Origin: Polaromonas sp.
GTDB lineage: Bacteria; Pseudomonadota; Gammaproteobacteria; Burkholderiales; Burkholderiaceae_C
Assembly: GCF_029945925.1 (NCBI RefSeq)
Contig: NZ_JAQSDN010000054.1
Location: 14,126 to 78,125, forward strand
Reading direction: 5' to 3'
DNA length: 64,000 nt
Under the pieces are notes generated by a model. It worked only from the letters and a program-made list of their open reading frames with translations, did not search any database and was not told the origin of the DNA. This document shows, in pieces, positions 35,987-46,221 of this stretch. Within the stretch, counting starts at the first letter, position 1. Every line of letters begins with the position of its first letter. Both the position numbers and the translations under genes were made by a program.

Positions 35987-36588
35987 CAGGCGGTGTACTC
36001 CTGCAACAAGGCCGCGTAACGGCCGCTGGCCACCATCAGCAGGTCGCAGAACTCGCGCACGGCACCGTCGCCGCCGCGGGCCTGCGTAACATGCGTGGCC
36101 AGGGCCTTGACCTCCACATGCGCATTGGCGGGTGCGCAGCTGAAGGCAACGCGGCGCATCACCGGCAGGTCGGGCCAGTCATCCCCCATGAACGCCGCCT
36201 GCGACCAGTCCAGCCCCAGCGCCTTCAGCGTGCTCTCGGCCGCCGGTCGTTTGTCTTCGGTTCCGAAATGGGCGTGCACGATGCCGAGGGCCTGCAAGCG
36301 GGTCCGCAGCACGGCGCTGTCGCGCCCGGTGATCACCGCCGGCGTGATGCCGGCGCGCTGCAGCAACTTCAGGCCATGGCCATCGAGCGAATTGAAGCGT
36401 TTGAGCGTCTCACCCGCGGCATTGAAGCCGACCTGCGGCGTCGCCCGGGGGTCGCCTTCGGGGTATTCGCCGAAATACAGGCCACCATCAGTGAGCACGC
36501 CATCCACATCAAAAAAAGCCACTTTCACCTGCTGCGCAAGCAGCAGCAGTTGTGGCGCGAAATTCAGGGCAGGCACACAGGGTTTCAT
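35986..36588 (-). CDS. kdsC: 3-deoxy-D-manno-octulosonate 8-phosphate phosphatase KdsC
   Basis: HAD-superfamily hydrolase that dephosphorylates KDO-8-P to KDO for LPS core synthesis. It has the HAD motif FFDVDGVLTDGGLYF (about residues 23-37), ITGRDSA and MGDDWPDLPVM. The ATG at 36588 (200 residues) is chosen: it starts 9 bp past the kdsD stop and family sequence begins soon after. It is in the kdsD-kdsC-lptC operon with tight overlaps. Confidence 0.94.
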   Translation of the reverse strand: MKPCVPALNFAPQLLLLAQQVKVAFFDVDGVLTDGGLYFGEYPEGDPRATPQVGFNAAGETLKRFNSLDGHGLKLLQRAGITPAVITGRDSAVLRTRLQALGIVHAHFGTEDKRPAAESTLKALGLDWSQAAFMGDDWPDLPVMRRVAFSCAPANAHVEVKALATHVTQARGGDGAVREFCDLLMVASGRYAALLQEYTA

Positions 36589-36596
36589 CAATGACT

Positions 36597-37589
36597 TCAA
36601 ATGACTTTGGCACGCAGCAGATCGTTGCTGTTGAGCGCGCCACACAGGACACCCGCATCGTCGACCACCAGCACACTGGTAATGCGGTATTGCTCCATCA
36701 TCGCCACTGCCTCCACAGCCAGCGCACCGGCACGCAGGGTACGCGGGTTGGGATGCATGACATCGGCTGCCTTGCTGCTGCGCAAATCCACCCCTTTTTC
36801 AATCAGCCGGCGTAAATCACCATCGGTGAAAATGCCACGCACCTGGCGCGCGTCATCGACGATGGCTGAAGCGCCCAGGCCCTTGCTGCTCATTTCGCGC
36901 ATCAGTTCCGTAAAACCGGCCTGCAGGCCGACCGCCGGTATCGCGTCGCCGGTGCGCATCACATCGTCGATATGCGTCAGCAGTTTGCGGCCCAGCGCGC
37001 CGCCCGGGTGGGAACGGGCGAAGTCTTCTTCCCTGAAGCCGCGTGCATCGAGCAAGGCAACCGCCAGCGCATCGCCGAGCGCCAGCTGCGCCGTGGTGCT
37101 CGCCGTTGGCGCCAGATTGAGGGGACAGGCCTCCACATCCACAGCGCTGCTCAGGACAATATCGGCGTGCTGCGCCAGCGTCGATTCGGCCCGACCGGTC
37201 ATCGCCACCAGCGTCACCCCGACCCGCTTCAGAGCCGGCAGGATGACCGCCAGCTCCTGGACTTCGCCGGAGTTGGAGATCGCCAGCACGATATCCCCCG
37301 GCGACACCATTCCGAGGTCGCCATGGCTGGCCTCGGCCGGATGCACAAACATCGCCGGCGTGCCGGTCGAGGCCAAGGTGGCGGAAATTTTCCGGCCAAT
37401 GTGGCCGCTTTTTCCCATGCCCATCACCACGACGCGGCCCTTGCAGGCCAGCATGACCTGCACGGCTTTCGCAAATTCGGGGCCGACCCGGGTTTTCAGG
37501 CCGAGTACCGCGGCGGCTTCAATGTCAAAGGTTCTGTGGGCCAGTGCCAGCGCTTGCGCAGGGTCGAATTTCGCGGGATCAAAGCTCAT
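36597..37589 (-). CDS. kdsD: Arabinose-5-phosphate isomerase KdsD
   Basis: Converts ribulose 5-phosphate to arabinose 5-phosphate, the first step to KDO. The 330-residue protein has an SIS domain (about 35-180, GMGKSGHIGRKISATLASTG and SHGDLGM) and two CBS domains in the C-terminal third (IPAVGLQAGFTELMREM, RTLRAGALAVEAVAMM). It is first in the kdsD-kdsC-lptC unit and divergent from the antiporter gene. Confidence 0.95.
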   Translation of the reverse strand: MSFDPAKFDPAQALALAHRTFDIEAAAVLGLKTRVGPEFAKAVQVMLACKGRVVVMGMGKSGHIGRKISATLASTGTPAMFVHPAEASHGDLGMVSPGDIVLAISNSGEVQELAVILPALKRVGVTLVAMTGRAESTLAQHADIVLSSAVDVEACPLNLAPTASTTAQLALGDALAVALLDARGFREEDFARSHPGGALGRKLLTHIDDVMRTGDAIPAVGLQAGFTELMREMSSKGLGASAIVDDARQVRGIFTDGDLRRLIEKGVDLRSSKAADVMHPNPRTLRAGALAVEAVAMMEQYRITSVLVVDDAGVLCGALNSNDLLRAKVI

Positions 37590-37679
37590 GCCTGCATTCT
37601 ATAGAGCCGCACTGCATCATGGCCTGCGATGGCCGGTCCCCACCCGGGGGAGAAGACCCCCATCGGCTACCATCAAAGC

Positions 37680-39665
37680 ATGACCGCGCTCGAACTCACC
37701 CTGCTGTACTTGCTGGCTGCTGTGCTTGGCGTGGTCGCCTGCCGCTCGCTCAAGTTGCCGCCCATGCTGGGGTACCTGGCGGTCGGCGTGGTGATCGGCC
37801 CGAACGCGCTCGCGCTGGCGAAAAACTCCGATGGCGTGCGCCATCTCGGCGAGTTCGGCGTGGTTTTCCTGATGTTTGTGATCGGGCTGGAGTTCAACCT
37901 GCCCAAGCTGCGCTCGATGCGGCGTCACGTCTTCGGTCTGGGCATGCTCCAGGTCGTCTCCACGATGGTGCTGGTCACCGGCGGCTCCCTGTTCCTGGCG
38001 ACGCTGGCACCCGCCCTCTGGAAGATGCCCTGGCAGACCGCGCTGGCACTGTCCGGCGCGATTGCCATGAGCAGCACCGCCGTGGTGGTCAAGCTGCTGT
38101 CCGAGCGACTCGAGCTCGATTCCGAACACGGCAAACGCGTGATGGGCGCGCTGCTGTTCCAGGATTTGGCCGTGGTGCCGCTGCTGGTGCTGATTCCCGC
38201 GCTGGGCGCCTCCCCCGACAAGCTGCTGATGGCCCTGGCGATTGCCGGGCTCAAGGCGACGGTGCTGGTCGGTTTGCTGCTGACCGGCGGCCAGCGCGTC
38301 ATGCGCTGGTGGCTCACGCTGGTGGCCAGGCGCAAAAGCGACGAGCTGTTCGTGCTGAACCTGCTGCTGGTCACCCTGGCGCTTGCCTGGCTCACCGAGC
38401 TGGCCGGGTTGAGCCTGGCGCTCGGCGCGTTCATCGCCGGCATGCTGATCTCGGAGACCGAATTCAAGCACCAGGTGGAAACCGACATCCGCCCCTTCCA
38501 CGATGTGCTGCTCGGCCTGTTTTTCATCAGCATTGGCATGATGCTGGACTGGCGGCTGGTGCTCGAACGCTGGCCGCTGGTGCTGCTGCTGCTGACCGTG
38601 CCGGTGTTGTTCAAGTTGGTCATGATCACGGCGCTGGCACGCGGCCTGGGCGCCACCACCGGCGTGTCGCTGCGCACCGGTCTGTACCTGGCGCAGGCCG
38701 GCGAGTTCGGCTTTGTGTTGCTGACACTGGCGCAGGGAAACAACCTCATTCCCCCGTCATTGCTCAACCCCATCCTGGCGAGCATGGTGCTGTCAATGCT
38801 GGCCACGCCTTTCATCATCATGTACAGCAACCGCATCGTGATGAAGCTGGTCTCCAGCGAGTGGCTGCAGCAGTCGCTGCAGATGACCACGATTGCGCGC
38901 AAATCCATCAACACCGACCGGCACGTGATCGTCTGCGGCTACGGCCGCTGCGGCCAGAACCTGGGCCACATGCTGGAGCGCGAAGGCATTCCCTACATTG
39001 CGCTGGACCTGGACCCGGACCGGGTGCGCCAGGCCGCCGCCGCCGGCGATTCGGTGGTGTTTGGCGATGCCGTGCGCCTGCAGGCGCTGATGGCGGCCGG
39101 CCTGGCGCGCGCAAGCGCCGTGGTAGTGACCTACCTGGACACCGCCAGCGCGCTCAAGGTGCTGGCCAACATCCGTGCCCATGCACCCACCGTGCCCGTG
39201 ATTGTGCGCACACTGGACGACCGCGACCTGGAAAAGCTGCAGGCCGCCGGCGCCACCGAGGTCGTGCCCGAAGCCATCGAAGCCAGCCTGATGCTGGCCA
39301 GCCATGCGCTGGCGCTGGTGGGCGTGCCGATGCGCCGCGTGATCCGCGTGGTGCAAGACCAGCGCGACGCGCGCTACAACCTGCTGCGCGGCTACTTCCG
39401 CGGTGCCGATGACGACACAACAGGCGACCTGGAGCAGGAGCGCCTGGCCACCGTCACGCTGCCGCTGGTCACCAAGTCGGCCGGCCGGCCCTTGGGCGAG
39501 TTGGCATTACATGCGACCGGTGTACGCGTGATCAGTCTGCGCCGGGGCGGCGGCAAGGCGCTGGAAGCGCTGGACAACACGCTGCTCGAGGGCGGCGACA
39601 CCCTGGTGCTGTCGGGCAAATCCGAAGCGCTGGCCCTGGCCGAGCAGAAACTTTTGCGCGGCTGA
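37680..39665 (+). CDS. CPA2-family cation:proton antiporter with RCK domain (KefB/KefC-like)
   Basis: A 661-residue inner-membrane transporter. Residues 1-380 form the Na+/H+-exchanger-type membrane domain (about 12 helices, VIGPNALALAKNSDGVRHLGEFG, FLMFVIGLEFNLPKL). A TrkA-N/RCK nucleotide-binding domain follows at about 417-535 (HVIVCGYGRCGQNLGHML), then a TrkA-C domain to the end. Probably K+ efflux coupled to H+. The ATG at 37680 is chosen because the preceding 17 codons are not family sequence. Confidence 0.92.
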   Translation: MTALELTLLYLLAAVLGVVACRSLKLPPMLGYLAVGVVIGPNALALAKNSDGVRHLGEFGVVFLMFVIGLEFNLPKLRSMRRHVFGLGMLQVVSTMVLVTGGSLFLATLAPALWKMPWQTALALSGAIAMSSTAVVVKLLSERLELDSEHGKRVMGALLFQDLAVVPLLVLIPALGASPDKLLMALAIAGLKATVLVGLLLTGGQRVMRWWLTLVARRKSDELFVLNLLLVTLALAWLTELAGLSLALGAFIAGMLISETEFKHQVETDIRPFHDVLLGLFFISIGMMLDWRLVLERWPLVLLLLTVPVLFKLVMITALARGLGATTGVSLRTGLYLAQAGEFGFVLLTLAQGNNLIPPSLLNPILASMVLSMLATPFIIMYSNRIVMKLVSSEWLQQSLQMTTIARKSINTDRHVIVCGYGRCGQNLGHMLEREGIPYIALDLDPDRVRQAAAAGDSVVFGDAVRLQALMAAGLARASAVVVTYLDTASALKVLANIRAHAPTVPVIVRTLDDRDLEKLQAAGATEVVPEAIEASLMLASHALALVGVPMRRVIRVVQDQRDARYNLLRGYFRGADDDTTGDLEQERLATVTLPLVTKSAGRPLGELALHATGVRVISLRRGGGKALEALDNTLLEGGDTLVLSGKSEALALAEQKLLRG

Positions 39666-39679
39666 GCGCTCCCAGGCTC

Positions 39680-40222
39680 ATGGACCGACGACTGTTCACC
39701 GGCGCGCTGCTGGCCACCCCCTTGCTGGCCGGCGCGCAAACCGACCCGCTCGCCACCCGCCTGCGCGCCGGCGCCTGTGTGGTGTTGCTGCGCCATGCGC
39801 AGACCGTGCCCGGCATTGGCGACCCGCCGGAATTTCGCCTTGACCGGTGCAGCACGCAGCGCAACCTCAGCGAAGAAGGGCGCCTGCAGGCCGGGCGTAT
39901 CGGCCAGTGGTTCACATCCCGCGGCCTGCAACCCCGCGCCGTCCGGTCCAGCGCCTGGTGCCGCTGCAAGGACACCGCGGACCTGGCGTTCGGCAGCCAC
40001 CAGGTCTGGCCGGCGCTCAACTCCTTTTTCGGGTCCGGCGGCAGGGAAACCCAGACGGCGCAATTGCGCGCTGCACTCGGCCGCATCCCGGCGGGCCATT
40101 TCGAGGTGTGGGTCACCCACCAGGTCAACATGACGGCGCTGACCGGTGAAGGCATGGCGATGGGCGAAGGCCTGCTGGTCGATGCGAGGGGCAAAATGGT
40201 GGCCCGCAGCACTTTTGGCTAA
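39680..40222 (+). CDS. Histidine phosphatase superfamily protein, exported
   Basis: A 180-residue protein with a short N-terminal hydrophobic segment ([16 protein letters not shown]) resembling a signal peptide. The phosphohistidine motif LLRHAQT (family RHG/RHA) lies at about residues 35-41, an Arg follows in [13 protein letters not shown], and the second His is in [11 protein letters not shown]. Substrate unknown. It begins 14 bp after the antiporter stop and ends 4 bp before apt. Confidence 0.83.
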   Translation: MDRRLFTGALLATPLLAGAQTDPLATRLRAGACVVLLRHAQTVPGIGDPPEFRLDRCSTQRNLSEEGRLQAGRIGQWFTSRGLQPRAVRSSAWCRCKDTADLAFGSHQVWPALNSFFGSGGRETQTAQLRAALGRIPAGHFEVWVTHQVNMTALTGEGMAMGEGLLVDARGKMVARSTFG

Positions 40223-40226
40223 CTCC

Positions 40227-40793
40227 ATGCCCTCCACCCGCGACGCGTTCAATTTCGGCCCCTATCTCCGCAGCCACATCCGCACCGTGCCCGACTGGCC
40301 GACACCCGGGGTCCAGTTTCGCGACATCACGCCGCTGCTGCAGGACCCGAAGGTGTTCCGTGTGCTGATTGACGCCTTTGTGCACCGCTACATGGATCCG
40401 GCGCTGCGCCCCGACGTGGTGGCCGGGCTGGATGCGCGTGGCTTCATCCTCGGCGCGGTCGTGGCGTACGAACTCAACATCGGTTTTGTGCCGATCCGCA
40501 AAAAAGGCAAGTTGCCGTTCACCACCGTGCAGGAGACCTATGAACTGGAATACGGCAGCGCCACCGTCGAGTTGCACACCGATGCCGTCAAGACCGGCGA
40601 CAGGGTGCTGCTGATCGACGACCTCATCGCCACCGGCGGCACCATGATGGCCGGGAAAAAGCTGCTGGAAAAGCTGGGCGCCCGCGTCATGGAAGGCGCG
40701 GCGATTGTGGATCTGCCGGAGCTGGGCGGCTCCGCCAAACTGCGTGACGCCGGTCTGCGGCTGTTCACACTGGTGGATTTCGGCGGCCACTGA
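40227..40793 (+). CDS. apt: Adenine phosphoribosyltransferase
   Basis: Purine salvage: adenine plus PRPP to AMP. The 188-residue protein has the PRPP-binding [15 protein letters not shown] (about 124-138), LDARGFILG and KKGKLP, all conserved in Apt. Start at the ATG at 40227, directly after the upstream stop; longer frames are only read-through of the phosphatase gene in another frame. Confidence 0.95.
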   Translation: MPSTRDAFNFGPYLRSHIRTVPDWPTPGVQFRDITPLLQDPKVFRVLIDAFVHRYMDPALRPDVVAGLDARGFILGAVVAYELNIGFVPIRKKGKLPFTTVQETYELEYGSATVELHTDAVKTGDRVLLIDDLIATGGTMMAGKKLLEKLGARVMEGAAIVDLPELGGSAKLRDAGLRLFTLVDFGGH

Positions 40794-40799
40794 GCCCGA

Positions 40800-40866
40800 C
40801 CCACCACTATCAATTCAATAGCTGTCGGCGCCCGTCCATCAAGGGCCGGAGGGTGAATTGATTCAA
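40800..40866 (+). repeat. Dispersed ~60-bp AT-cored repeat, copy i
   Basis: Near-consensus copy: ACTATCAATTCAATAGCTGT, CGGCGCCCGTCCATC, then AAGGGCCGGAGGGTGAATTG. Confidence 0.85.
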
Positions 40867-40900
40867 TATTTCAGAAAACGCGGGCAGCGGCGCCCGCGGC

Positions 40901-41767
40901 TCACACCAGGTCGCCGTACTGCGTTGCACTCAGCGCCGGCGCCGAAACGGGCATTTCCGGCATCTCGGTGTCTTCAAAGCCGGTGAGCAGCGTGTAGGAG
41001 TGTGGGCCACTGCGGGTCGACACGCCTTTTTGCACCACCTGCGCCGTGCCGCCGCTGGCGGACGCGGCGGCCAGGGCCTGCTTGAAAGCGGCCACTTCGT
41101 CGTCCTGAATGGGTTCAAAGCGGGAGGCGACCGGCGCCGCAACAGCCGGCTCGGCGGCGGCAACAGCAGCAACGACAGCAACAGCCGTCTCGACGGCGGT
41201 AACGACAGCGACAGCCGGCTCGGGCAGGGCGGCCGCCGCGCCTGCCGTCGCCGCTACGGCGGGCGCGTTGTGGGGCTGGGCGCCGTGGCTGCTGGGCCGG
41301 GGGCGGCCCACCGACACCAGCTCGTTCATGCGCCAGTACACGGCCGTCACCCGGATGTTGTAGCGCGACTTGGCGCTCTGGGCGATCATCACCTCGATTT
41401 CCGCCAGCCGATCGGCCTGACCGCCGAACTCCTGTGCCAGGTCCATCATGACCATGAACTGCTCACCGCGCGGGTCCAGGGACAGCACCTTGAATTTGTA
41501 GCTGGCCGACAGGACGCCGGCACGGATCATGGCCTCGCGCACGGCAACATACAGCAGCTCCCTCTTGGCATGCCGCTGGGATTTCTGCTCGCCGGCGTGT
41601 TCGCCGGTTTTCAGGGGCGTTGGCGCCGAAGCCCTGGCCCGCGCGCCGGCCACCGGCCGGGTCCGCTCGTCGCGCGTCAGCCCCGAACTGTCGCTGTCGG
41701 GCCGCGCCTTGCCGGAGACATGCTGGTCCTTGCTGGAGGTACCGGAAAACCAACTGAAAAATGACAT
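40901..41767 (-). CDS. Conserved hypothetical protein with Ala/Val-rich low-complexity segment
   Basis: A 288-residue protein I do not recognise. Residues about 64-150 look folded (AKRELLYVAVREAMIRAGVLSASYKFKVLSLDPRG, VMMDLAQEFGGQ, SRYNIRVTAVYWRMNE). They are followed by a low-complexity Ala/Val/Pro stretch (about 165-215) and a C-terminal segment with DDEVAAFKQALAAA. No signal peptide or membrane segment. It stands alone between apt and a cyclic-nucleotide-binding gene. Confidence 0.65.
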   Translation of the reverse strand: MSFFSWFSGTSSKDQHVSGKARPDSDSSGLTRDERTRPVAGARARASAPTPLKTGEHAGEQKSQRHAKRELLYVAVREAMIRAGVLSASYKFKVLSLDPRGEQFMVMMDLAQEFGGQADRLAEIEVMIAQSAKSRYNIRVTAVYWRMNELVSVGRPRPSSHGAQPHNAPAVAATAGAAAALPEPAVAVVTAVETAVAVVAAVAAAEPAVAAPVASRFEPIQDDEVAAFKQALAAASASGGTAQVVQKGVSTRSGPHSYTLLTGFEDTEMPEMPVSAPALSATQYGDLV

Positions 41768-42033
41768 CGCCTGGCGCCTGGAAAATGACGGCTGCGCATG
41801 CAGCGATCGGGGTGGTGTTGCAGGAGGCCTGCAACTTTCATCGGTCTAGTTTACTGAGTCCTCCTGTCAAGGCAGCCCGCGCCGGGCGGGCGGCAGGTAC
41901 CGCCGGTAAGTCCTGGCGCCCATCCCTTCCCTGCAATAAATCACGTTATCGCCGCCTGAATGCACAGCCGGCGCCTTGTTTGCGCCCGTCTGTGTGGTGA
42001 TGACGCCACCACGCTGGTCACGGTCAACCGCCC

Positions 42034-42525
42034 TCAGGTGACCGCCACACGTTTGGGACGGTTGTACAGGCGCCTGGCCATCACCCCGCCCATGGCCAGG
42101 CACAGTTCGAGCGCGATCGGGCTGTGCCGGTTGGACAGTTCCTTGAAACGAATCGCGGTGAGACACCAGAGCTGGCAGGCGTTGGAGGCCTGCACGGTGG
42201 CGTTGCGCGGCAGGCGCGAGAAAAAAGCGCCTTCGCCCACCATGGAACCCGCAGCCACCATGGCCAGCCGTATGCGGCCCTTCTCGTCCTGGTAGTGAAC
42301 GCTCAGCGTCCCGCTCTCGATGAAATACAGGGTCTGGTCCGCCGAACCCTGCTCGATCAGCGACTGCCCCTGCTGCAGCGCGAAAGGCTGCATGTAGCCG
42401 GCCAGCACGTCCCACTGCTGCGCAGTAAGCTGACAGCGCAGGGCGTCGCTGGCATGGCTGTGCGCCATGGCATTGATCAGTCCCTGGATGTCAAAGCGGA
42501 CCGCAGTGGGAAGGGGCGCGTTCAT
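42034..42525 (-). CDS. Cyclic-nucleotide-binding domain protein (Crp/Fnr sensor-like, no HTH)
   Basis: A 163-residue protein consisting of one cNMP-binding beta-roll: PFALQQGQSLIEQGSADQTLYFIESG, LAMVAAGSMVGEGAFFSRLPRNATV, then a helix with ELCLAMGGVMARRLYNRPKR. No DNA-binding domain follows, so it is not a classical Crp regulator. It may sense a nucleotide for a partner protein. The ATG at 42525 is chosen because the earlier codons are not family-like. Confidence 0.8.
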   Translation of the reverse strand: MNAPLPTAVRFDIQGLINAMAHSHASDALRCQLTAQQWDVLAGYMQPFALQQGQSLIEQGSADQTLYFIESGTLSVHYQDEKGRIRLAMVAAGSMVGEGAFFSRLPRNATVQASNACQLWCLTAIRFKELSNRHSPIALELCLAMGGVMARRLYNRPKRVAVT

Positions 42526-42664
42526 GATGGGTGGAAGATACCCTTCGCGGGGACCTTGCGGCAAGGGACGTTAACGCCCATTTACACCTGATACACCGAC
42601 GCGCCACATGTAATCTGTTCCGATGCCGCCGTCGGCCCAGGCCGGGCCGCCCATCGTTAGCGTG

Positions 42665-44113
42665 CTATTTGCCGATGCAGAATTTCGAAAAGATCTCGCC
42701 GAGCAGGTCATCGGTCGTGAACTGGCCGGTGATGTCGCCCAGGGCATTCTGGGCCTGGCGCAGGTCTTCCGCCAGCAGGTCCAGCGCGGGCACCGGTGCG
42801 TGCAACTGGGCGGCGGCCCGCGCGAGTTGTGCCTCGACCTGGCGCAGCGCCCGCACATGGCGCTCACGGGCCATGAACACCCCTTCGGGCGCGGCCTGCC
42901 AGCCCACCACCTGCAGCAACTGCTGACGCAGCTGCTGCAGGCCGGCACCGGTTTTGGCGGAGATGAGCACGCCTGAAGAAACCGCGGCCAGCACGTCGGC
43001 ACCGGCCATGTCGGACTTGTTCCAGACATCGATCACCGGTGTGCTGGCAGGCAACCTGTCGGTGATGGCGTCCGCGATTTCTGCGTCGGCCGCGAGGTAG
43101 TTCATGGCAATGCGGAGGTCCTCGGGCGTGCGCTGGCGCGTCAGGTCATGCAGGAACAGCACGGCATCCGCACTCTGGATTTCCGTCCAGGCGCGCTCAA
43201 TCCCGATTTTCTCGACCTCATCGACCTCGGGCAGCAGGCTGTCGCGCAGGCCCGCGGTGTCCACCACATGCAGGGGGACCCCGTCGATCTGGATCAGTTC
43301 GCTGACCTTGTCGCGCGTCGTGCCCGCCACCGGCGTCACGATGGCCAGCTCGGCGCCCGCCAGCGCGTTGAGCAGCGAGCTTTTGCCGGCGTTGGGCTGG
43401 CCGGCAATGACGACCTTGATGCCCTCACGCAGGATGGCCCCCTGCTGCGTGCGCTGCAGCACCGTGGCCAGCGTCTGCTGCAGGCGGCTCAGCTGGCCCT
43501 GGGCATCGGCCTTTTGCAGGAAATCAATGTCTTCCTCGGGGAAATCGAGCGTGGCCTCCACCAGCATGCGCAGGTGCACCAGCTGGTCGAGCAGCGCATG
43601 AACCTCTTTCGAAAACTCCCCGGACAGCGAACGTGCCGCCGATCGCGCGGCCGTTTCGGTACTGGCGTCGATCAGGTCGGCAATCGCCTCGGCCTGCGCC
43701 AGGTCGATCTTGTCGTTCAGGAACGCGCGTTCGGTGAATTCGCCGGGCTGGGCCAGACGCAGGCCGGCGAGCCGCGGGCGGCCCGTGGCCGCATCGTTTT
43801 CTGCCGACGCCTCCAGGCAACGCGCCAGCAGCAGCTGCAGCACCACCGGTCCGCCATGGGCCTGCAACTCGAGCACGTCTTCGCCGGTGTAGGAATGCGG
43901 CGCCGGGAAGAAAATCGCCAGGCCCTGATCGATCGGCTGACCGGCTGCGTCAAAAAAAGGCAGGTAGGTGGCCTGCCGGGGGGTCAACCTGCGACCGCAC
44001 AAGGCCTCAACCAACGGCGCCATGGCCTTGCCTGAAATGCGGACGATGCCCACCGCACCGCGGCCGGGCGCAGTGGTGATGGCAGCGATGGGGTCGTGGT
44101 GACGGGCCAGCAT
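42665..44113 (-). CDS. mnmE: tRNA modification GTPase MnmE (TrmE)
   Basis: With MnmG it installs the 5-carboxymethylaminomethyl group on wobble U34. It is 482 residues long. An N-terminal folate-binding domain ([12 protein letters not shown]) precedes a GTPase domain (about 225-400) with G1 [11 protein letters not shown]2 GTTRD, G3 DTAGLR and G4 NKSD. The C-terminus ends FCIGK, with the catalytic Cys. Downstream of yidC in the rpmH-rnpA-yidD-yidC-mnmE order conserved across bacteria. Confidence 0.97.
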   Translation of the reverse strand: MLARHHDPIAAITTAPGRGAVGIVRISGKAMAPLVEALCGRRLTPRQATYLPFFDAAGQPIDQGLAIFFPAPHSYTGEDVLELQAHGGPVVLQLLLARCLEASAENDAATGRPRLAGLRLAQPGEFTERAFLNDKIDLAQAEAIADLIDASTETAARSAARSLSGEFSKEVHALLDQLVHLRMLVEATLDFPEEDIDFLQKADAQGQLSRLQQTLATVLQRTQQGAILREGIKVVIAGQPNAGKSSLLNALAGAELAIVTPVAGTTRDKVSELIQIDGVPLHVVDTAGLRDSLLPEVDEVEKIGIERAWTEIQSADAVLFLHDLTRQRTPEDLRIAMNYLAADAEIADAITDRLPASTPVIDVWNKSDMAGADVLAAVSSGVLISAKTGAGLQQLRQQLLQVVGWQAAPEGVFMARERHVRALRQVEAQLARAAAQLHAPVPALDLLAEDLRQAQNALGDITGQFTTDDLLGEIFSKFCIGK

Positions 44114-44127
44114 GAGGGCACCATGTT

Positions 44128-44151
44128 AAAGGGCCGCGAAGCGGCCCTTTT
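44128..44151. terminator. Hairpin between yidC and mnmE
   Basis: AAAGGGCCGC-GAA-GCGGCCCTTT. A long T run follows on the plus strand but only TTT on the minus strand, the direction of yidC and mnmE. It is therefore a good plus-strand terminator and only a weak attenuator for mnmE. Confidence 0.55.
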
Positions 44152-44158
44152 TTTCAGC

Positions 44159-45886
44159 TTACTTGAATTTCGGCAAATTGAACTGCGGCGGCACACCCAT
44201 GCGGGTGTTGATCACCCACTGCTGCGCGATCGACAGCACGTTGTTGGTGATCCAGTAGAGCACCAGACCGGCCGGGAAGAAGAAGAACATCACGCTGAAA
44301 ATCAGCGGCATGAACCACATCAGCTTGGCCTGCATAGGATCCGGTGGCGTCGGGTTCAGGGCCGTCTGCAGCATGGTGGTCAGGGTCATCACGATGGGCA
44401 GGATGAAGTAGGGATCCGGCGAGGACAGATCCTTGATCCACAAAATCCAGGGCGCATTGCGCATCTCGACCGAACTGAGCAACACCCAGTACAGGGCAAT
44501 GAACACCGGAATCTGGATCAGGATGGGGAAACAGCCACCCATGGGGTTGACCTTTTCGTCGCGGTACATCTTCATCATGGCCTGCTGCATTTCCTGCGGC
44601 TTGTCCTTCAGCCGCTCGCGCATTTCCATGATCTTCGGGTTGACCGCCTTCATCTTGGCCATGCTGGCGTAGGCCTTGGCGTTGAGCCAGTAGAACGCGG
44701 CCTTGAGCAGCACCACCAGCGCCACGATGGACCAGCCCCAGTTCTGCAGGAAGCCATGCAGCTTGTCGAGCAGCCAGTACAGCGGTTTGGCCAGGATCGT
44801 CAGCCAGCCATAGTCCTTGACCAGCTCCAGGCCGGGTGCAATGGCTTCAAGCTGCTTTTCAATCTGGGGGCCCACAAAAAACCGGGCCTCCACTGTTTTG
44901 GTTGTGCCGGGTGCCACAGCCCCCAGCGGCGTGATCATGCCCACCGCATACAGGTTGGTATCGACCTTGCGCAGGAAGATGTCGCGCTGGACGCCGTCGG
45001 CCAGCATCCAGGCCGACGCAAAATAATGCTGCACCATGGCCACGTAGCCATTGCTCGCCTGTTTCTCGACATCGACCTTGTTTTTCTCGATGTCGCTGAA
45101 CTCGACCTTCTGGTATTTCTGGGCCTCGGTGTAAAGCGCCGGACCGGTGAAGGTGGAATAAAACGAAGACTCGCCGGGCGGCTTGTTGCCGTCGCGCACC
45201 AGTTGCAGGTAAAGCTGCGGCGACGCCGCGCTGCTACCGGTGTTGACCACGTCATGACGCACGGTCATGTCATAAACACCGCGCTTGAGCGTGTAGGTCT
45301 TGACCAGCTTGATGCCACCGACCTCGGCCGACTCGAACTTGATTTCCAGGGTGTCCTGGCCGTCCTTGAGCGTGCGCTCGCCGGGGACGACGGTCATCAA
45401 TGTCTTGTGGGTCGGGAAACTGCCGCCCTCGGCGCCGGCAATCAGGCCGGACTGCGCCACATACACACGCGCCGCACTCTCATCGAGCAGCACAAAGCCT
45501 GAGGACTGGTCAACCATGTCCTTGTGCTTGAGGAAGGAGGAGTGGACCAGCGTCCCGCCTTCGGTGTCGAAAGTCAGGCTCAGCACATCGGTATTGACGA
45601 CCAGACGTTCCTTGGTGGCCGACGGTGTGGTGGCAGGCAGCGCACCAGGCGCCGAAACAGCCGCAGCGCCGGCCACCGGGGCCGGCACGGCACTGCCGCC
45701 GACCGGGCCGGTCGGCACGCTGGCGGCACTGGCCGGCTTGCTCGCCGGTGCCGTGGTGCTCACGGCGGGGGCGGGCGACGGGAAGAAGGTGGCCTTGTTG
45801 CCATTGAAGAGCTGCCACTGGTCCCACAGCAGGACCATGGAAAAACCAAAAATCACCCACAAAATGGTACGGCGAATGTCGTTCAT
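44159..45886 (-). CDS. yidC: Membrane protein insertase YidC
   Basis: Inserts and folds inner-membrane proteins alone or with SecYEG. The 575-residue Gram-negative form has an N-terminal helix (RTILWVIFGFSMVLLWDQW), a large periplasmic domain (about 55-370) and a conserved five-helix core (KPLYWLLDKLHGFLQNWGWSIV, FPILIQIPVFIALYWVLLSS, PLIFSVMFFFFPAGLVLYWITNN). Its ATG overlaps the yidD stop. Confidence 0.97.
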   Translation of the reverse strand: MNDIRRTILWVIFGFSMVLLWDQWQLFNGNKATFFPSPAPAVSTTAPASKPASAASVPTGPVGGSAVPAPVAGAAAVSAPGALPATTPSATKERLVVNTDVLSLTFDTEGGTLVHSSFLKHKDMVDQSSGFVLLDESAARVYVAQSGLIAGAEGGSFPTHKTLMTVVPGERTLKDGQDTLEIKFESAEVGGIKLVKTYTLKRGVYDMTVRHDVVNTGSSAASPQLYLQLVRDGNKPPGESSFYSTFTGPALYTEAQKYQKVEFSDIEKNKVDVEKQASNGYVAMVQHYFASAWMLADGVQRDIFLRKVDTNLYAVGMITPLGAVAPGTTKTVEARFFVGPQIEKQLEAIAPGLELVKDYGWLTILAKPLYWLLDKLHGFLQNWGWSIVALVVLLKAAFYWLNAKAYASMAKMKAVNPKIMEMRERLKDKPQEMQQAMMKMYRDEKVNPMGGCFPILIQIPVFIALYWVLLSSVEMRNAPWILWIKDLSSPDPYFILPIVMTLTTMLQTALNPTPPDPMQAKLMWFMPLIFSVMFFFFPAGLVLYWITNNVLSIAQQWVINTRMGVPPQFNLPKFK

Positions 45887-46221
45887 GACGGCTTCTTTTT
45901 AGAGGGGATCGAGGTCACGGGCGTGACCAGACGGGTGAAAAGGGAAGGACGGCCGGAAGGCGGCGGCACCGGATCGTAACCACCGCTGCACCAGGGGTGG
46001 CAACGCGCCACACGGTAAAGCGTCAGGTAGCTGCCCCGGGCGGCGCCATGCTGCTGCAACGCCTGCAGCGAATACGCTGAACAGGTCGGCTCGAAGCGGC
46101 ACGACGATCCCAGCCAGGGGCTGAGCAGGAGGCGGTAACCCTTGACCAGGGCCACCAGTGTTTTCTGCGGCAGGCGGCTGACCGTCACCGCCGCGCGGCG
46201 AAGTGTGGACAGCGCGCTCAT
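45883..46221 (-). CDS. yidD: Membrane protein insertion efficiency factor YidD
   Basis: A small amphipathic inner-membrane-associated protein of 112 residues that assists YidC-dependent insertion. Family sequence ALVKGYRLLLSPWLGSSCRFEPTCSAYSLQAL and RCHPWCSGGYDPVP is complete, with the conserved Cys residues. It overlaps rnpA upstream and yidC downstream by 4 bp each. Confidence 0.96.
   Translation of the reverse strand: MSALSTLRRAAVTVSRLPQKTLVALVKGYRLLLSPWLGSSCRFEPTCSAYSLQALQQHGAARGSYLTLYRVARCHPWCSGGYDPVPPPSGRPSLFTRLVTPVTSIPSKKKPS

Noticed and set aside
37544..39412. 622-codon plus-strand frame
   Set aside because: Offset-frame reading of the KefB/C-like antiporter, which has clear transporter and RCK domains.
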